Below, piece by piece: positions 7,998-16,257 of a DNA stretch of 28,189 bases. The stretch lies in NCBI GenBank assembly GCA_934670115.1, contig CAKUOV010000032.1:1-28189 (forward strand), read 5' to 3'. The notes below the pieces were generated by a model. The model was not told the origin of the DNA. It was given only the letters and a program-made list of their open reading frames with translations, and made no database searches. Each line of letters opens with the position of its first letter. Position 1 is the stretch's first letter. The translations under genes and the position numbers were made by a program. The DNA comes from an uncultured Eggerthellaceae bacterium. GTDB lineage: Bacteria; Actinomycetota; Coriobacteriia; Coriobacteriales; Eggerthellaceae.

Positions 7998-8363
7998 AAA
8001 ACTACTCGACGCAGTACAGCGACCAGCGCTTGCCGTCGCCCATCTTCTTGGCAAGGTCCTCGACCTCGCCGTAGTACATGCACCACGCCTGGCAGTGCTG
8101 CACGCACATGGGCATCTTGCCCTTGGCGGTGCGGTCGGCGCACATGTCGCAGGCCTTGGTGATCACGGGCATCCAGGTCCACTCCCAGTGCTCGGTGCCC
8201 TCGGGCTTGCCAGAGTACTCGTAGGGGCCCACCTCGGTCAGCTTGATGCCGAACTCGCCCTTGGGCAGGCCCAGCTCCTTCTTGCAGGCGACCTCGCAGG
8301 AATGGCAACCGGTGCAGTAGTCGTAGTTAATAAGAATTCCCTTAGTCATTTCTCGATCTCCTT
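7998..8363 (-). repeat. 366-bp identical direct repeat, copy B (FeS2 gene with its RBS)
   Basis: Exact partner of 2067-2432. On its upstream side the match ends inside the MopB2 stop codon, and downstream it ends 4 nt past the FeS2 stop. The flanking MopB1 and MopB2 genes are well diverged, so the duplication concerns the ferredoxin gene alone. Recombination between the two direct copies would delete or amplify a 5.9-kb unit holding MopB1, MFS1, the microprotein and MFS2. Confidence 0.97.
8002..8349 (-). CDS. small two-[4Fe-4S] ferredoxin subunit of MopB2 (FeS2)
   Basis: The protein is identical to FeS1 over all 115 residues, with cysteine sets at 12/15/18/22 and 67/70/82/86 for two [4Fe-4S] clusters. 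It starts 12 nt after the MopB2 stop, and its ribosome binding site (AAGGAG) overlaps the end of MopB2, so the pair is coupled. It presumably passes electrons to or from MopB2 in the cytoplasm. Because the same sequence also accompanies the diverged MopB1, one ferredoxin type appears to serve two different catalytic subunits. Its high GC (about 62%) contrasts with the neighbouring coding DNA. Confidence 0.93.
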   Translation of the reverse strand: MTKGILINYDYCTGCHSCEVACKKELGLPKGEFGIKLTEVGPYEYSGKPEGTEHWEWTWMPVITKACDMCADRTAKGKMPMCVQHCQAWCMYYGEVEDLAKKMGDGKRWSLYCVE

Positions 8364-10857
8364 ACGGTTGCATGGGCTGATAGTCATCGCGCCAACCACC
8401 AAGCTCGGTAATCTGCTTACCAGGCATGATGTCACCTTCCTGTACCTTATAGATACGGCAGCGCGTGCACTTGATAGGCGAACCAATGCCGCCAGGGCCA
8501 GCCTGGAAGTTGCGTGTAAGGTTGTTCACGTTGTAGTCGAAGCAACCATACAGATGCGGTGCAGCACCCTCTTCTTCGGGCTTCCACCAACCATGCTCTG
8601 CGCTCAGAACGTCATCGGGCATGCCTTCGAAAATCTGCGCCATCTGCATGCAGCGGCCTTCTTTGTTCTCCATCCAAATCCAGTCGCCATCGGCAATGCC
8701 GTACTTAGCGGCGGAAGCGGGAGAAATCTTGACACGCGGCTCGGGATGGAACTCGCGCATGGTAGCCGCCATGCGATGCTCGGTATGGAAGAACTCGTAA
8801 GAACGAGAGCCGCTGATCATGTAGAACGGAAGCTCTTCCATGATCTCGGGAGTGGTCTCCCAGGTTTCCGGAGCAGGCGTGTACACAGGGTACGGCGGGA
8901 TTCCCCACGCATCAAAGATGCTTGGGATAAGCTCGATACGACCAGAAGGCGTGTTGAAGCCAACCTTGCCATCGGGACGAAGCAGGCCCTTCTCGTGCTT
9001 GTAATACGTTGCATTCCATTCGTCGTACGCATGTCCACCAGCCTCGACAAGCTGCTGGAAGGTGTACGGGCACTTCGTGGTAATGCTTACGCCGCCGGCA
9101 TCGGAAACAGAGGTATGACCCCAGGATTCGTCGGTGGCAGCAGAGAAGTTTGCCTTCTTAACCTGGCCATCCTCGCCAACAACAGCAAGGTCAGTAAGCA
9201 GATAGTCGTTGATAAAGTCCTCGGCGTTGTCCCAACGAACGAACAAATCAGGATTCATACGCTTGCCCAAAGCCAAAGCAATCTCTTCGTCAGACTTTGC
9301 TTCATAGTACGTGGTGACCTTCTTCATAGCGCGAAGCGGTGTCCACCAGGTACGAGCAGAGTCGCGCTCAACGCTCATGGAAACAGGCAGGATAAGGTCG
9401 GCAATAGCAACCATGGTCGGAGTGATCATGGGGTCTGCGTAAACAATGAAGGGGATCTTGCTCATGTACTTGTAAGCACGAGCAGCTGCACCTTCATGAC
9501 CAGCGAAAGCGTTGCAGCTCTGAGCGTAGAACATCTTGATTGGATACTCTTCGCCCGTAGCAGGAACCGTGCCGCTCTCAAGAATAGACGCCATGGCATC
9601 GCAGTTGGACATGCCAACAAAGTCCAAACCAGGATCATTGATCATCCACTTGCGGAACTTGCGCTCCAAAGCCTTCGGATCCGCATACAGGTCAACAGAA
9701 GAGTAACCAGCATTGATGTCGAACGAGTTGTGGACCAACACATGGGTGCCCGGCTTTTCGATGTTGCCACAGATAGCCATCAAGTCGCATACCGCTTCGG
9801 TCCAGTGCATGGCAGAGCTGGTGCCTGCATCGAAAACCAGACCCCACTGAATAGCGCCACGATCGGCATTGGCATACAAACGAGCGGAAGCAGCAATGTC
9901 TTCAGCGGGAACAGTCGTAATAGCAGAAGCCCATTCGGGGGTAAACTGGGCAACGTGTTCCTTCAGCTCATCGTAGTAAGCACACCAGCACTCAACGAAC
10001 TCGTGATCAATCAGGTCTTCCTGAGTGATGACGTTCAACCATGCCAGAGCGATGCAAGCATCGGTGCCGGGATGAGGACGCAGCCAGTACTCTGCACGAG
10101 CACCCCACCAGGTCAAAACGGGGTCAATAGAGATAATCTTGGAACCATGCTGAACGCAAACATTCAGCCAGTGACCCAGGTAGCCGTCACCGTTGGATTT
10201 CAGAGGCTCGTTGCCCCAAACAACCAGCGTGTCGGGAGCCTGCCACTCGGGGTTGTTATAGCGGTCGGGCAGCGTTTCGGATGCGTCAACGATGGGATAG
10301 TCGCCCAAAGGACCGGCAGCACCGCAAACACGCGGCATGTAGCACCACCAGCCAGAGAAATAGATGCCACCTACGTTTGCCGTGCGGAAGCACGCACCAG
10401 CAATGAAGGGCACCTGCCAGTTAATGTTGCGGCCCGTGCCGTGACCAACAAGAATGGACTCACGGCCAAGACCCTTGGCGTCAATCTCATTTTCAACATA
10501 GGAAGCAATCATCTCAATTGCTTCATCCCAGGAAATACGCTCCCATTTGTTTTCGCCACGCTCACCAGCACGCTTCATGGGGTACTTCAAGCGATTTTCG
10601 CTCTCGACCATTTCAATAAGGTCAAGGCAGCGCATGCACAGCTTGCCGTTTGCATAAGGATCCAGCGGGTCGCCCTCAACACGAGCGAGCTTGCCATCCT
10701 TGGTGTATAGAAGAATGCCACAAGAGTCGTGACAACCAGGCGCACTGTAATTGTAGGTACGAGTAACGGTGTAGCCGTCCTCTTCCCAGGTCCATTCACC
10801 TTCGTGATATGCCTTGCGGTCAATGCCGTCAAGGAACTCTTGGTAATTCATACCCAT
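8362..10857 (-). CDS. molybdopterin oxidoreductase large subunit (MopB2)
   Basis: This 831-residue catalytic subunit is a paralogue of MopB1. The start is placed at ATG 10855-10857 (MGMNYQEFL), with AAGGAG about six nt upstream; an in-frame start ten codons earlier lacks such a site. Seen: Cys42, 46, 74 and 77 in CX3CX27CX2C spacing, HGTGRNINWQVP, WCYMPRVCG with Cys172 as candidate Mo/W ligand, ARAEYWLRPHPGTDAC, and a C-terminal TEHRMAATMREFHPEP element in the pterin-binding domain. No export signal is present. MopB1 and MopB2 share long blocks near the N-terminus but differ in the middle, for example the insert around residues 565-600, suggesting different substrates. FeS2 follows; ZnR3 and the SlyD-like protein precede it. 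Confidence 0.92.
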   Translation of the reverse strand: MGMNYQEFLDGIDRKAYHEGEWTWEEDGYTVTRTYNYSAPGCHDSCGILLYTKDGKLARVEGDPLDPYANGKLCMRCLDLIEMVESENRLKYPMKRAGERGENKWERISWDEAIEMIASYVENEIDAKGLGRESILVGHGTGRNINWQVPFIAGACFRTANVGGIYFSGWWCYMPRVCGAAGPLGDYPIVDASETLPDRYNNPEWQAPDTLVVWGNEPLKSNGDGYLGHWLNVCVQHGSKIISIDPVLTWWGARAEYWLRPHPGTDACIALAWLNVITQEDLIDHEFVECWCAYYDELKEHVAQFTPEWASAITTVPAEDIAASARLYANADRGAIQWGLVFDAGTSSAMHWTEAVCDLMAICGNIEKPGTHVLVHNSFDINAGYSSVDLYADPKALERKFRKWMINDPGLDFVGMSNCDAMASILESGTVPATGEEYPIKMFYAQSCNAFAGHEGAAARAYKYMSKIPFIVYADPMITPTMVAIADLILPVSMSVERDSARTWWTPLRAMKKVTTYYEAKSDEEIALALGKRMNPDLFVRWDNAEDFINDYLLTDLAVVGEDGQVKKANFSAATDESWGHTSVSDAGGVSITTKCPYTFQQLVEAGGHAYDEWNATYYKHEKGLLRPDGKVGFNTPSGRIELIPSIFDAWGIPPYPVYTPAPETWETTPEIMEELPFYMISGSRSYEFFHTEHRMAATMREFHPEPRVKISPASAAKYGIADGDWIWMENKEGRCMQMAQIFEGMPDDVLSAEHGWWKPEEEGAAPHLYGCFDYNVNNLTRNFQAGPGGIGSPIKCTRCRIYKVQEGDIMPGKQITELGGWRDDYQPMQP

Positions 10858-10910
10858 ATTGTTCTCCTTGCGCGATAAAAGAACCATGTAATTAAGAGAG
10901 AAAGCGCTGC

Positions 10911-11117
10911 CTATGAATGCGACTTAGAGGAGGAGGGGAAGAGGTTTGTCGAATTCATAGGTTTGAAAGCTACGGTGCCGCATGAGCTGCAGATGCCCGT
11001 TTCTTGATCAACAAGGCCCCCGCATTTCAAACAGGGAATCGGAGCGGGCGGACGAAAATACGGCGAATCCTTATCGTTTTTGCCGCATCGTCCGCAGCCG
11101 TTGCATCCATAGCACAC
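10911..11117 (-). CDS. small CYxC zinc-ribbon protein (ZnR3)
   Basis: This 68-residue protein starts at GTG (11115-11117) with AAGGAG five nt upstream and begins MCYGCNGCGRCG, a variant of the CYxCxxCxxCG head of ZnR1, ZnR2 and ZnR4. CLKCGG and CSSCG knuckles form a C-terminal ribbon, followed by a Ser/Asn/Lys tail. It sits between the SlyD-like isomerase and MopB2 on one strand. The repeated placement of this family next to MopB or UroD genes suggests a helper role such as metal handling, cofactor insertion or assembly; that is inference. No named family is recognised. Confidence 0.72.
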   Translation of the reverse strand: MCYGCNGCGRCGKNDKDSPYFRPPAPIPCLKCGGLVDQETGICSSCGTVAFKPMNSTNLFPSSSKSHS

Positions 11118-11138
11118 GCTTTCTCCTTTTTCAAATTG

Positions 11139-11573
11139 CTAGCGAAGCTCTACGAGCTTCACCCAGTACGTAAGGTGCTTTCCAGCGAAGGGATGATTGA
11201 AATCGATCTTCACGTTATCATCAGTTACTTCCGTAACAAACGCGGGCTGCTTATGCCCATCTTCGGGGTTACGGTGAAACATCACATCACCAACAACCAA
11301 CGTATAACCCTGGTCAACCATCGAACGCGGATACCACTGAGCCAGTTCAGACTGATATTCGCCATAACCGTCTGCAGCCTCTATTTCAAGTGTCCGCTCT
11401 TCACCTTCCGCCATGCCCAAAAGACCATCTTCAATGCCCTTAGGAAGCTTCAGGTCGCCAACCATGACAGTCAACGGAGTGCCCGAATCGCGTACGTCAA
11501 GAGGTTCTTCGCCCGTGATGCCACCTTTGTAAAGGATGCTCACAACGCTACCCATAGTTACCGTTTCAGCCAT
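11139..11573 (-). CDS. FKBP-type peptidyl-prolyl isomerase, SlyD-like
   Basis: This 144-residue protein matches the SlyD branch of FKBP isomerases: an N-terminal beta strand with GSVVSILYKG, PKGIEDGLLGMAEGEERT in the FKBP core, GYGEYQSELAQWYPRS leading into the insert-in-flap chaperone domain, and the hallmark DFNHPFAGKHL near the end. The metal-binding His/Cys-rich tail of E. coli SlyD is missing. SlyD-type proteins help fold proteins and assist nickel-enzyme maturation. Position between FeS3 and ZnR3 within a MopB operon suggests a dedicated folding factor for the molybdenum/tungsten enzymes (inference). The ribosome binding site is weak (AAGGCG). Confidence 0.9.
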   Translation of the reverse strand: MAETVTMGSVVSILYKGGITGEEPLDVRDSGTPLTVMVGDLKLPKGIEDGLLGMAEGEERTLEIEAADGYGEYQSELAQWYPRSMVDQGYTLVVGDVMFHRNPEDGHKQPAFVTEVTDDNVKIDFNHPFAGKHLTYWVKLVELR

Positions 11574-11605
11574 CTTCGCCTTGCCTTTCGCACTACCGCA
11601 ACGCC

Positions 11606-12097
11606 CTACAGGACATTGCCTTTATCTTCATCGAATTCGCCAACTTTGGTGTCGTGGCGATGAACGGCATATGCAGCATGACCCGTGCCAGTAACCTCAA
11701 TATGTGCCGCAGCATGAACGTTAGCATTCTTGGAAACGAACGTACCCTTGGCATCGAGCGGCTTGTACTGGGGAACAACCAGGAACTGCTTGGTCTTTTC
11801 GTCGAGCTTCTTGGACAGCTCTTCAACAGTGCCGTACGTAATGATGTTAGACAGGCAATGATGAACGCAGATGGGCTCCCTACCCTTACCGGTGCGGTCA
11901 GCGCACAAGTCGCACAGGTCGGTAACGATGGGCCAGTGATTGAAATTCCACTGCTCATCATCAATCTTCCAAGGACCATCGGTTACCACCTTGATGCCGG
12001 TCTTTCCTACCGGATAGCCGTGCTCTTCCTTGCAAGATACTTGGCAAGAACCACAGTTGGTGCAGTATTCGTAATCAAACAAAAGTCCGTATGCCAT
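11606..12097 (-). CDS. ferredoxin-like subunit with C-terminal extension (FeS3)
   Basis: This 163-residue iron-sulphur subunit is the partner of MopB3, starting only 2 nt after the MopB3 stop. CTNCGSCQVSC (Cys12, 15, 18, 22) and CDLCADRTGKGREPICVHHC (Cys62, 65, 77, 81) give two [4Fe-4S] clusters. Compared with FeS1, FeS2 and FeS4 it carries about 50 extra C-terminal residues with a histidine-rich stretch (HAAAH, then HAAYAVHRHD). Longer partner subunits, such as the beta subunit of pyrogallol transhydroxylase, also have non-ferredoxin C-terminal domains, though larger ones. No signal peptide. The extension may bind metal or contact MopB3. Confidence 0.9.
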   Translation of the reverse strand: MAYGLLFDYEYCTNCGSCQVSCKEEHGYPVGKTGIKVVTDGPWKIDDEQWNFNHWPIVTDLCDLCADRTGKGREPICVHHCLSNIITYGTVEELSKKLDEKTKQFLVVPQYKPLDAKGTFVSKNANVHAAAHIEVTGTGHAAYAVHRHDTKVGEFDEDKGNVL

Positions 12098-12099
12098 AG

Positions 12100-14475
12100 T
12101 TACACCAGCTTTCCAAACTTTTCCCAGACAAGATTCATGTCAGTGTCGTAGTTCTCTGCAATAGGCTCAACCTTGCAGACCAGGCACTTATTAGGAGCAC
12201 CAAAGCCCAGTTTGCCAAACTTAAAGTTAGGAAGCAGGTTGTTGATGTTGGAGCGGAAGTTACCATACAGGTTGGGCTCGTTGCCGTCTTCCTCGGGGAA
12301 CCACCATGCATGCTGAGCATGAATGGTCTTCTCGTCTACAATCTCGGAAACCTTGGCCTTTTGCACGCACTCGCCAAACGGGCTGGAAAGGCGCACCCAC
12401 TGACCATCGGTAATACCCAGCTTCTTTGCGGTAGCGGGATTGATCTCAGTAATGGGATCAGGATTCAGCTCACGCAGGTAGGCAATCTGACGATGCTCAG
12501 AATGGAAGAACGCGTAAGAACGGGCACCCGTAGTCAAGATGAACGGATACTCTTCCATCAGTTTAGGATCGGAGGGGCCAAACTCGGGCTCTTCGTAGTA
12601 CGGCAGCGGATCTTCGCCAAACTGGTTGAACGCAGTAGACCACAGCTCGATACGACCCGTAGGAGTTGCAAAGCCGGGGTTACCGTCCGTACGCATCTCA
12701 CCACGCTCGTACTTGTAGTAATCAACGGGAATCTGAGAAACAACGCACTTGGAAACTTCGTCGAAGTACTCGCCGTTCTGGCGCTCACCCAAACGAAGTG
12801 CTTCCATGAATTCCTTGGCGCTACGGAACTTAAACTCGTTCTCCCACAGCTCAGGACGAAGGCGACGACCCAACTCATAGCACAGCTCGTAGTCGGTCAA
12901 GCAGTCACCAACTTCAATAGCCTTATGCATGAAGCCCGCAGTAACGGTGCACGGTGCATAATGAGTAAACACGGTGCCTTCGCGCTCGGCAACAGTCTTC
13001 AACGGAAGGAAGATGTCGCAGGAGGCCTCGATGGAGGGATTCATGAAGGTATCGAAACCAATGCAGAACTCAAGGCTCTTAACAATGGCATCATGCCAAC
13101 GCTTCGGCTCCATAGAGGTGCAAGACATCAAGTTATTGCCCGCATAGAAGCCCATCTTGATGGGATAAGGCTCGCCCGTCTCCATAGCGCGAAGCATCAA
13201 ATCTGCATGAGCGTTCAAAATAATCATGCAGTAAGCAGGATATTGATCAAGGCCAATCATCTTCTTCTGCAGATCAGTACCAACACCCTTCTCCAGACCG
13301 AAACCAGCTTCATTATGGCCAGCGCCAGTGTCAGGAAGAATCTGCCCACCAGGAACGTCCAGATTGCCCGTGATTGCCATAAGGTCAACCGTGATTTGAC
13401 CATGCTGCATACCGTTGGTCTTCTGGTCGGCAGCAAGACCCCACTGAATTGCGCCCGGCTTAGCATTTGCATACATGCGCGCAGCGGCGTAAATCTTCTC
13501 AACCGGAACACCGCAGATATCGGCAGCCATTTCGGGAGTCATAGTAGCAACGCGCTCTGCAAACTGCTCAAAGCCATAGCACCAATAATCAACAAAGTCG
13601 TGATCGTACAGATCTTCGGCAATAATGATGTTTGCCATCGCCATACCCAAAGCGGTGTCCGTACCAGCACGCAGCTGCAAATGAAGGTCAGCGCGAGCAG
13701 CAAGCCACGTAACGCGGGGATCAATAACAATCAGACGGGTACCACGACGCATAGCGTCTACAACAGCATGACCGAAGAAGCCATCGGGGTTTGACTCCAG
13801 CGGAGCCTTGCCCCAAACAACCAAAACCTCGGTAAGGTTGTAGCGCTCATCATCCCAGCGCTTAGGAAGTGCACCTGCGTAGTCCCATTCGGGATATGTG
13901 GTACCGCCAATGTAAGCGATAGCAGCCAAGCGCGGCGTATAGCAAGCGTAACCAGACTGAGTGTAGCAAAAGTTCGGCGTACCGAAGCACATGGTTCCGT
14001 AAGGAGCAAACGTGCCGCCCTCACGACCGGTACCTGCAAAAACCACAATGGACTCGCGGCCATAAGCAGCAGTAATGCGATCATACTCGCTCTTAATGAT
14101 GTCAAACGCCTCATCCCACGTAATCTGTTCCCAAGCATCCGCGTTGCCACGGTCTTTAGGATCACGCTTCATAGGATGAAGAAGGCGCGCAGGGTTATAG
14201 ATATAATCCTTAAGAGCAATGCACCTGGGGCACAGACGACCCTGGGTTACCGGGTTGTTCTCGTCTCCCTCGACCTTTACGAGCTTCCCCTCATCGTTTA
14301 CGTACAGCTTCAAACCACATCCTACCGGGTGGCACCCAGGAGGAGACCACGGGCTCGTGCGAGTAACCGTTAGGCCATCCTCTTCGTAGCGCCAGGGCTT
14401 ACCGATGTCGTTAACATCAGAAAGCGTATCCAGCTTCACTACGGATGCCGTCTTGTAGAAAGAATCTTCGCTCAT
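12100..14475 (-). CDS. molybdopterin oxidoreductase large subunit (MopB3)
   Basis: This 791-residue catalytic subunit is shorter than and more diverged from MopB1/MopB2. Seen: PWSPPGCHPVGCG with Cys48 and Cys53 (CX4C rather than CX3C), GRLCPRC with Cys82 and Cys85, FAGTGREGGT, YACYTPR with Cys178 as candidate metal ligand, RADLHLQLRAGTDTAL and SEHRQIAYLRELNPDP in the C-terminal pterin domain. No twin-arginine signal, hence cytoplasmic. It resembles the acetylene hydratase/transhydroxylase-like branch of the DMSO reductase superfamily. It is the first gene of the left minus-strand block, next to the AT-rich divergent control region, so it may be the leading gene of a long operon. An AGAGGTG precedes the ATG. 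Substrate unknown. Confidence 0.92.
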   Translation of the reverse strand: MSEDSFYKTASVVKLDTLSDVNDIGKPWRYEEDGLTVTRTSPWSPPGCHPVGCGLKLYVNDEGKLVKVEGDENNPVTQGRLCPRCIALKDYIYNPARLLHPMKRDPKDRGNADAWEQITWDEAFDIIKSEYDRITAAYGRESIVVFAGTGREGGTFAPYGTMCFGTPNFCYTQSGYACYTPRLAAIAYIGGTTYPEWDYAGALPKRWDDERYNLTEVLVVWGKAPLESNPDGFFGHAVVDAMRRGTRLIVIDPRVTWLAARADLHLQLRAGTDTALGMAMANIIIAEDLYDHDFVDYWCYGFEQFAERVATMTPEMAADICGVPVEKIYAAARMYANAKPGAIQWGLAADQKTNGMQHGQITVDLMAITGNLDVPGGQILPDTGAGHNEAGFGLEKGVGTDLQKKMIGLDQYPAYCMIILNAHADLMLRAMETGEPYPIKMGFYAGNNLMSCTSMEPKRWHDAIVKSLEFCIGFDTFMNPSIEASCDIFLPLKTVAEREGTVFTHYAPCTVTAGFMHKAIEVGDCLTDYELCYELGRRLRPELWENEFKFRSAKEFMEALRLGERQNGEYFDEVSKCVVSQIPVDYYKYERGEMRTDGNPGFATPTGRIELWSTAFNQFGEDPLPYYEEPEFGPSDPKLMEEYPFILTTGARSYAFFHSEHRQIAYLRELNPDPITEINPATAKKLGITDGQWVRLSSPFGECVQKAKVSEIVDEKTIHAQHAWWFPEEDGNEPNLYGNFRSNINNLLPNFKFGKLGFGAPNKCLVCKVEPIAENYDTDMNLVWEKFGKLV

Positions 14476-15159
14476 ACGTACACCTCTCTTCCTTCGTCTC
14501 TCTTTACTCTGAGTCGCTCATCGTAAACCGATGTGCTAGGGAGAAAATATCAACCGAAAAGAAGCGTTTCATCATCTAGACCTGACGATTCTAATGTTCA
14601 CTCACCCTGATTATTAACTCAACTGAGAATAATCACGTCTTATTCTTATCTCACTCTCCACCTTTTTCAAAAACAAATAGAGTACTATTTTTTACCATTC
14701 CCGATTTTTTCCTTGACTTTTTTCTTATATTCAGCATTTATTCTCAAATTAATCGAAAACAGGCTAAAAACACTTCCATAATAGTTACGGAAATCACATC
14801 AAACGATACCCTGTCGCCAAAATAACTATGAATTATTTCCGCAGATTATTTCGTTATATCTTGATTAAAATCGCAAATATCTGCGAAAGATTTTATCTTG
14901 AGAGTAGGATTACTTTTCTTCTAATCTAAACCCCCTTTCTTTATTTTAATAGCTCGGTTATTTAGTCTTTTTTCAAATAGTTCTTCTAGTTTAAGAATAA
15001 TTAAGACACCAAAAATGAAATTTCATCTCATCCAACGGATGGTAGCACCCATCCATCCATGGTAATGATTTACCGTTACTATGGCCGCGACGAGAATGAG
15101 CAAGAATGGCTCGCCAAAGCAACCAAAAAAAGCGGTCGTAAGACTGAAAGGAGAGCAGC
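14476..15159. promoter_or_regulatory. 684-bp AT-rich divergent control region
   Basis: No convincing gene lies here; the region separates MopB3 (minus) from UroD-B (plus) and must hold both promoters. Seen: a 9-mer TGAGAATAA at 14624-14632 whose reverse complement TTATTCTCA recurs at 14738-14746; a dyad AGAATAA/TTATTCT at 14626-14646; a dyad TCGCA/TGCGA nested in AAAATC/GATTTT at 14867-14894; and a GGATGG/CCATCC hairpin at 15037-15054 in the likely UroD-B leader. The spread of dyads suits binding by dimeric regulators such as the LuxR proteins at 16258-18313. No clean -35/-10 pair could be fixed by eye. Confidence 0.6.
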
Positions 15160-16158
15160 ATGCTTACCAAACGTCAGAATCTGATCGAATGCGTAAGCGG
15201 AGGGAACCCCGATCGTTATGTGAATCAATACGAAGCTTTCAATTTGATTGTTCCCATGATCCATTACGATTTATCGCACCTCGAATCAGATGGCTATATG
15301 ATTGACGATTGGGGTGTGTACCAAGCCCAAGTTAAGGGTCAAGAAAATATGGGCGTCTTCCCGCTTCACGACATGGAGCATCGCGTCATCAAAGACATTT
15401 GCAATTGGAGAAACGAAGTCACCAAGCCCAAAGATCCCGATTGTGCTGAAATCTGGGAGCCCTTGCAAGCCCAAGCTGAAGCCACCGACAAAAACGAGCA
15501 ATTTGTAACCAGCGTATGCATTCCTGGCATGCTTGAGCGTTGTCATCACCTTATGGAGATGACCGAATGCATGGCAGCCTTCTACGAAGAGCCCGAAGAG
15601 ATGGAAGAACTTATCGACATGATTGTCGAATACGAGCTTGAGGTTGCTAAGTGCCACATTAAGTACATCAAACCAGAAGTCCTGCTCCACCATGACGACT
15701 GGGGAACAAAGCTTTCAACTTTCATGGCTCCCGATATGCTTGAAGAATTCTTCCTTAAGCCTTATCAGAAAGTTTACGGTTACTACAAGGATCATGGCGT
15801 TAAATACATCGTGCATCACTCTGACTCTTACGGAGAAACGCTGCTCCCCTTCATGGAAAAAGTAGGCATCGACATTTGGCAGGGCTGTCTTCGCACAACC
15901 AACGACCTTCCCCGCCTTGTTGAAGAGTGGGGTGGAAAAATCACCTTCATGGGCGGCATCGAGAACGCTATGGTCGACAAACCCGGCTGGACCGAAGAGG
16001 AAGTCGTTGCCGAAGTTAACACAGCGCTGGATTTTGTCCACAGCAAGAAGTATTATATTCCGTGCATGACTTCCGGCCTGGATTCGTCCAGTTTCCCTGG
16101 CGTTTACGACATTGCGTCACGCACCATTGACGAACGTTCTGCGGTCGATTTTAAATAG
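15160..16158 (+). CDS. UroD-family methyltransferase-like protein (UroD-B)
   Basis: This 332-residue UroD-fold protein starts at an ATG with AAAGGAG about nine nt upstream. The family block HHDDWGTKLSTFMAP (about residues 177-191) is present, but the expected metal site reads HHSDSYG (219-225): the cysteine of the HxC motif is replaced, and the VDTYC-type later cysteine is missing, with only Cys302 nearby. A classical zinc-thiolate site as in MtaA is therefore unlikely; it may use a different metal or no metal. It is alone between a long control region and a terminator, so it is probably a single-gene transcript. It may handle a different methyl donor from UroD-A/D; this is inference. Confidence 0.86.
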   Translation: MLTKRQNLIECVSGGNPDRYVNQYEAFNLIVPMIHYDLSHLESDGYMIDDWGVYQAQVKGQENMGVFPLHDMEHRVIKDICNWRNEVTKPKDPDCAEIWEPLQAQAEATDKNEQFVTSVCIPGMLERCHHLMEMTECMAAFYEEPEEMEELIDMIVEYELEVAKCHIKYIKPEVLLHHDDWGTKLSTFMAPDMLEEFFLKPYQKVYGYYKDHGVKYIVHHSDSYGETLLPFMEKVGIDIWQGCLRTTNDLPRLVEEWGGKITFMGGIENAMVDKPGWTEEEVVAEVNTALDFVHSKKYYIPCMTSGLDSSSFPGVYDIASRTIDERSAVDFK

Positions 16159-16191
16159 TCTAACGCGCTATTTTATCTGTTAAATGGCAGG

Positions 16192-16225
16192 AGGAGCCTT
16201 GCATCAACAGCAAGGCTCCTTTTTA
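16192..16225 (+). terminator. Rho-independent terminator of UroD-B
   Basis: AGGAGCCTTG (16192-16201) pairs perfectly with CAAGGCTCCT (16211-16220) around a 9-nt loop and is followed by TTTTAT. It starts 33 nt after the UroD-B stop and separates it from the regulator genes. Confidence 0.9.
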
Positions 16226-16257
16226 TATGAGCATCGCCGAGAAAGGACGCATCAAGC

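Noticed and set aside
8095..10710. Long open frame on the plus strand opposite MopB2 and FeS2 (871 codons)
   Set aside because: It is antisense to a clear molybdoenzyme and ferredoxin with all expected motifs; its own translation shows no family features. Codon bias of the real gene keeps this frame open.
12310..13794. Plus-strand open frame of 494 codons opposite MopB3
   Set aside because: Antisense shadow of MopB3; no recognisable domains.
2447..14475. Twin-arginine export of MopB1-3 like known gut catechol dehydroxylases
   Set aside because: The N-termini have no twin-arginine motif followed by a hydrophobic segment; they begin directly with the folded-domain sequence.
15059..15184. 41-codon frame just before UroD-B
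   Set aside because: The first 30 residues look protein-like, but there is no ribosome binding site and it runs over the UroD-B start in another frame. A leader peptide is possible but not supported.
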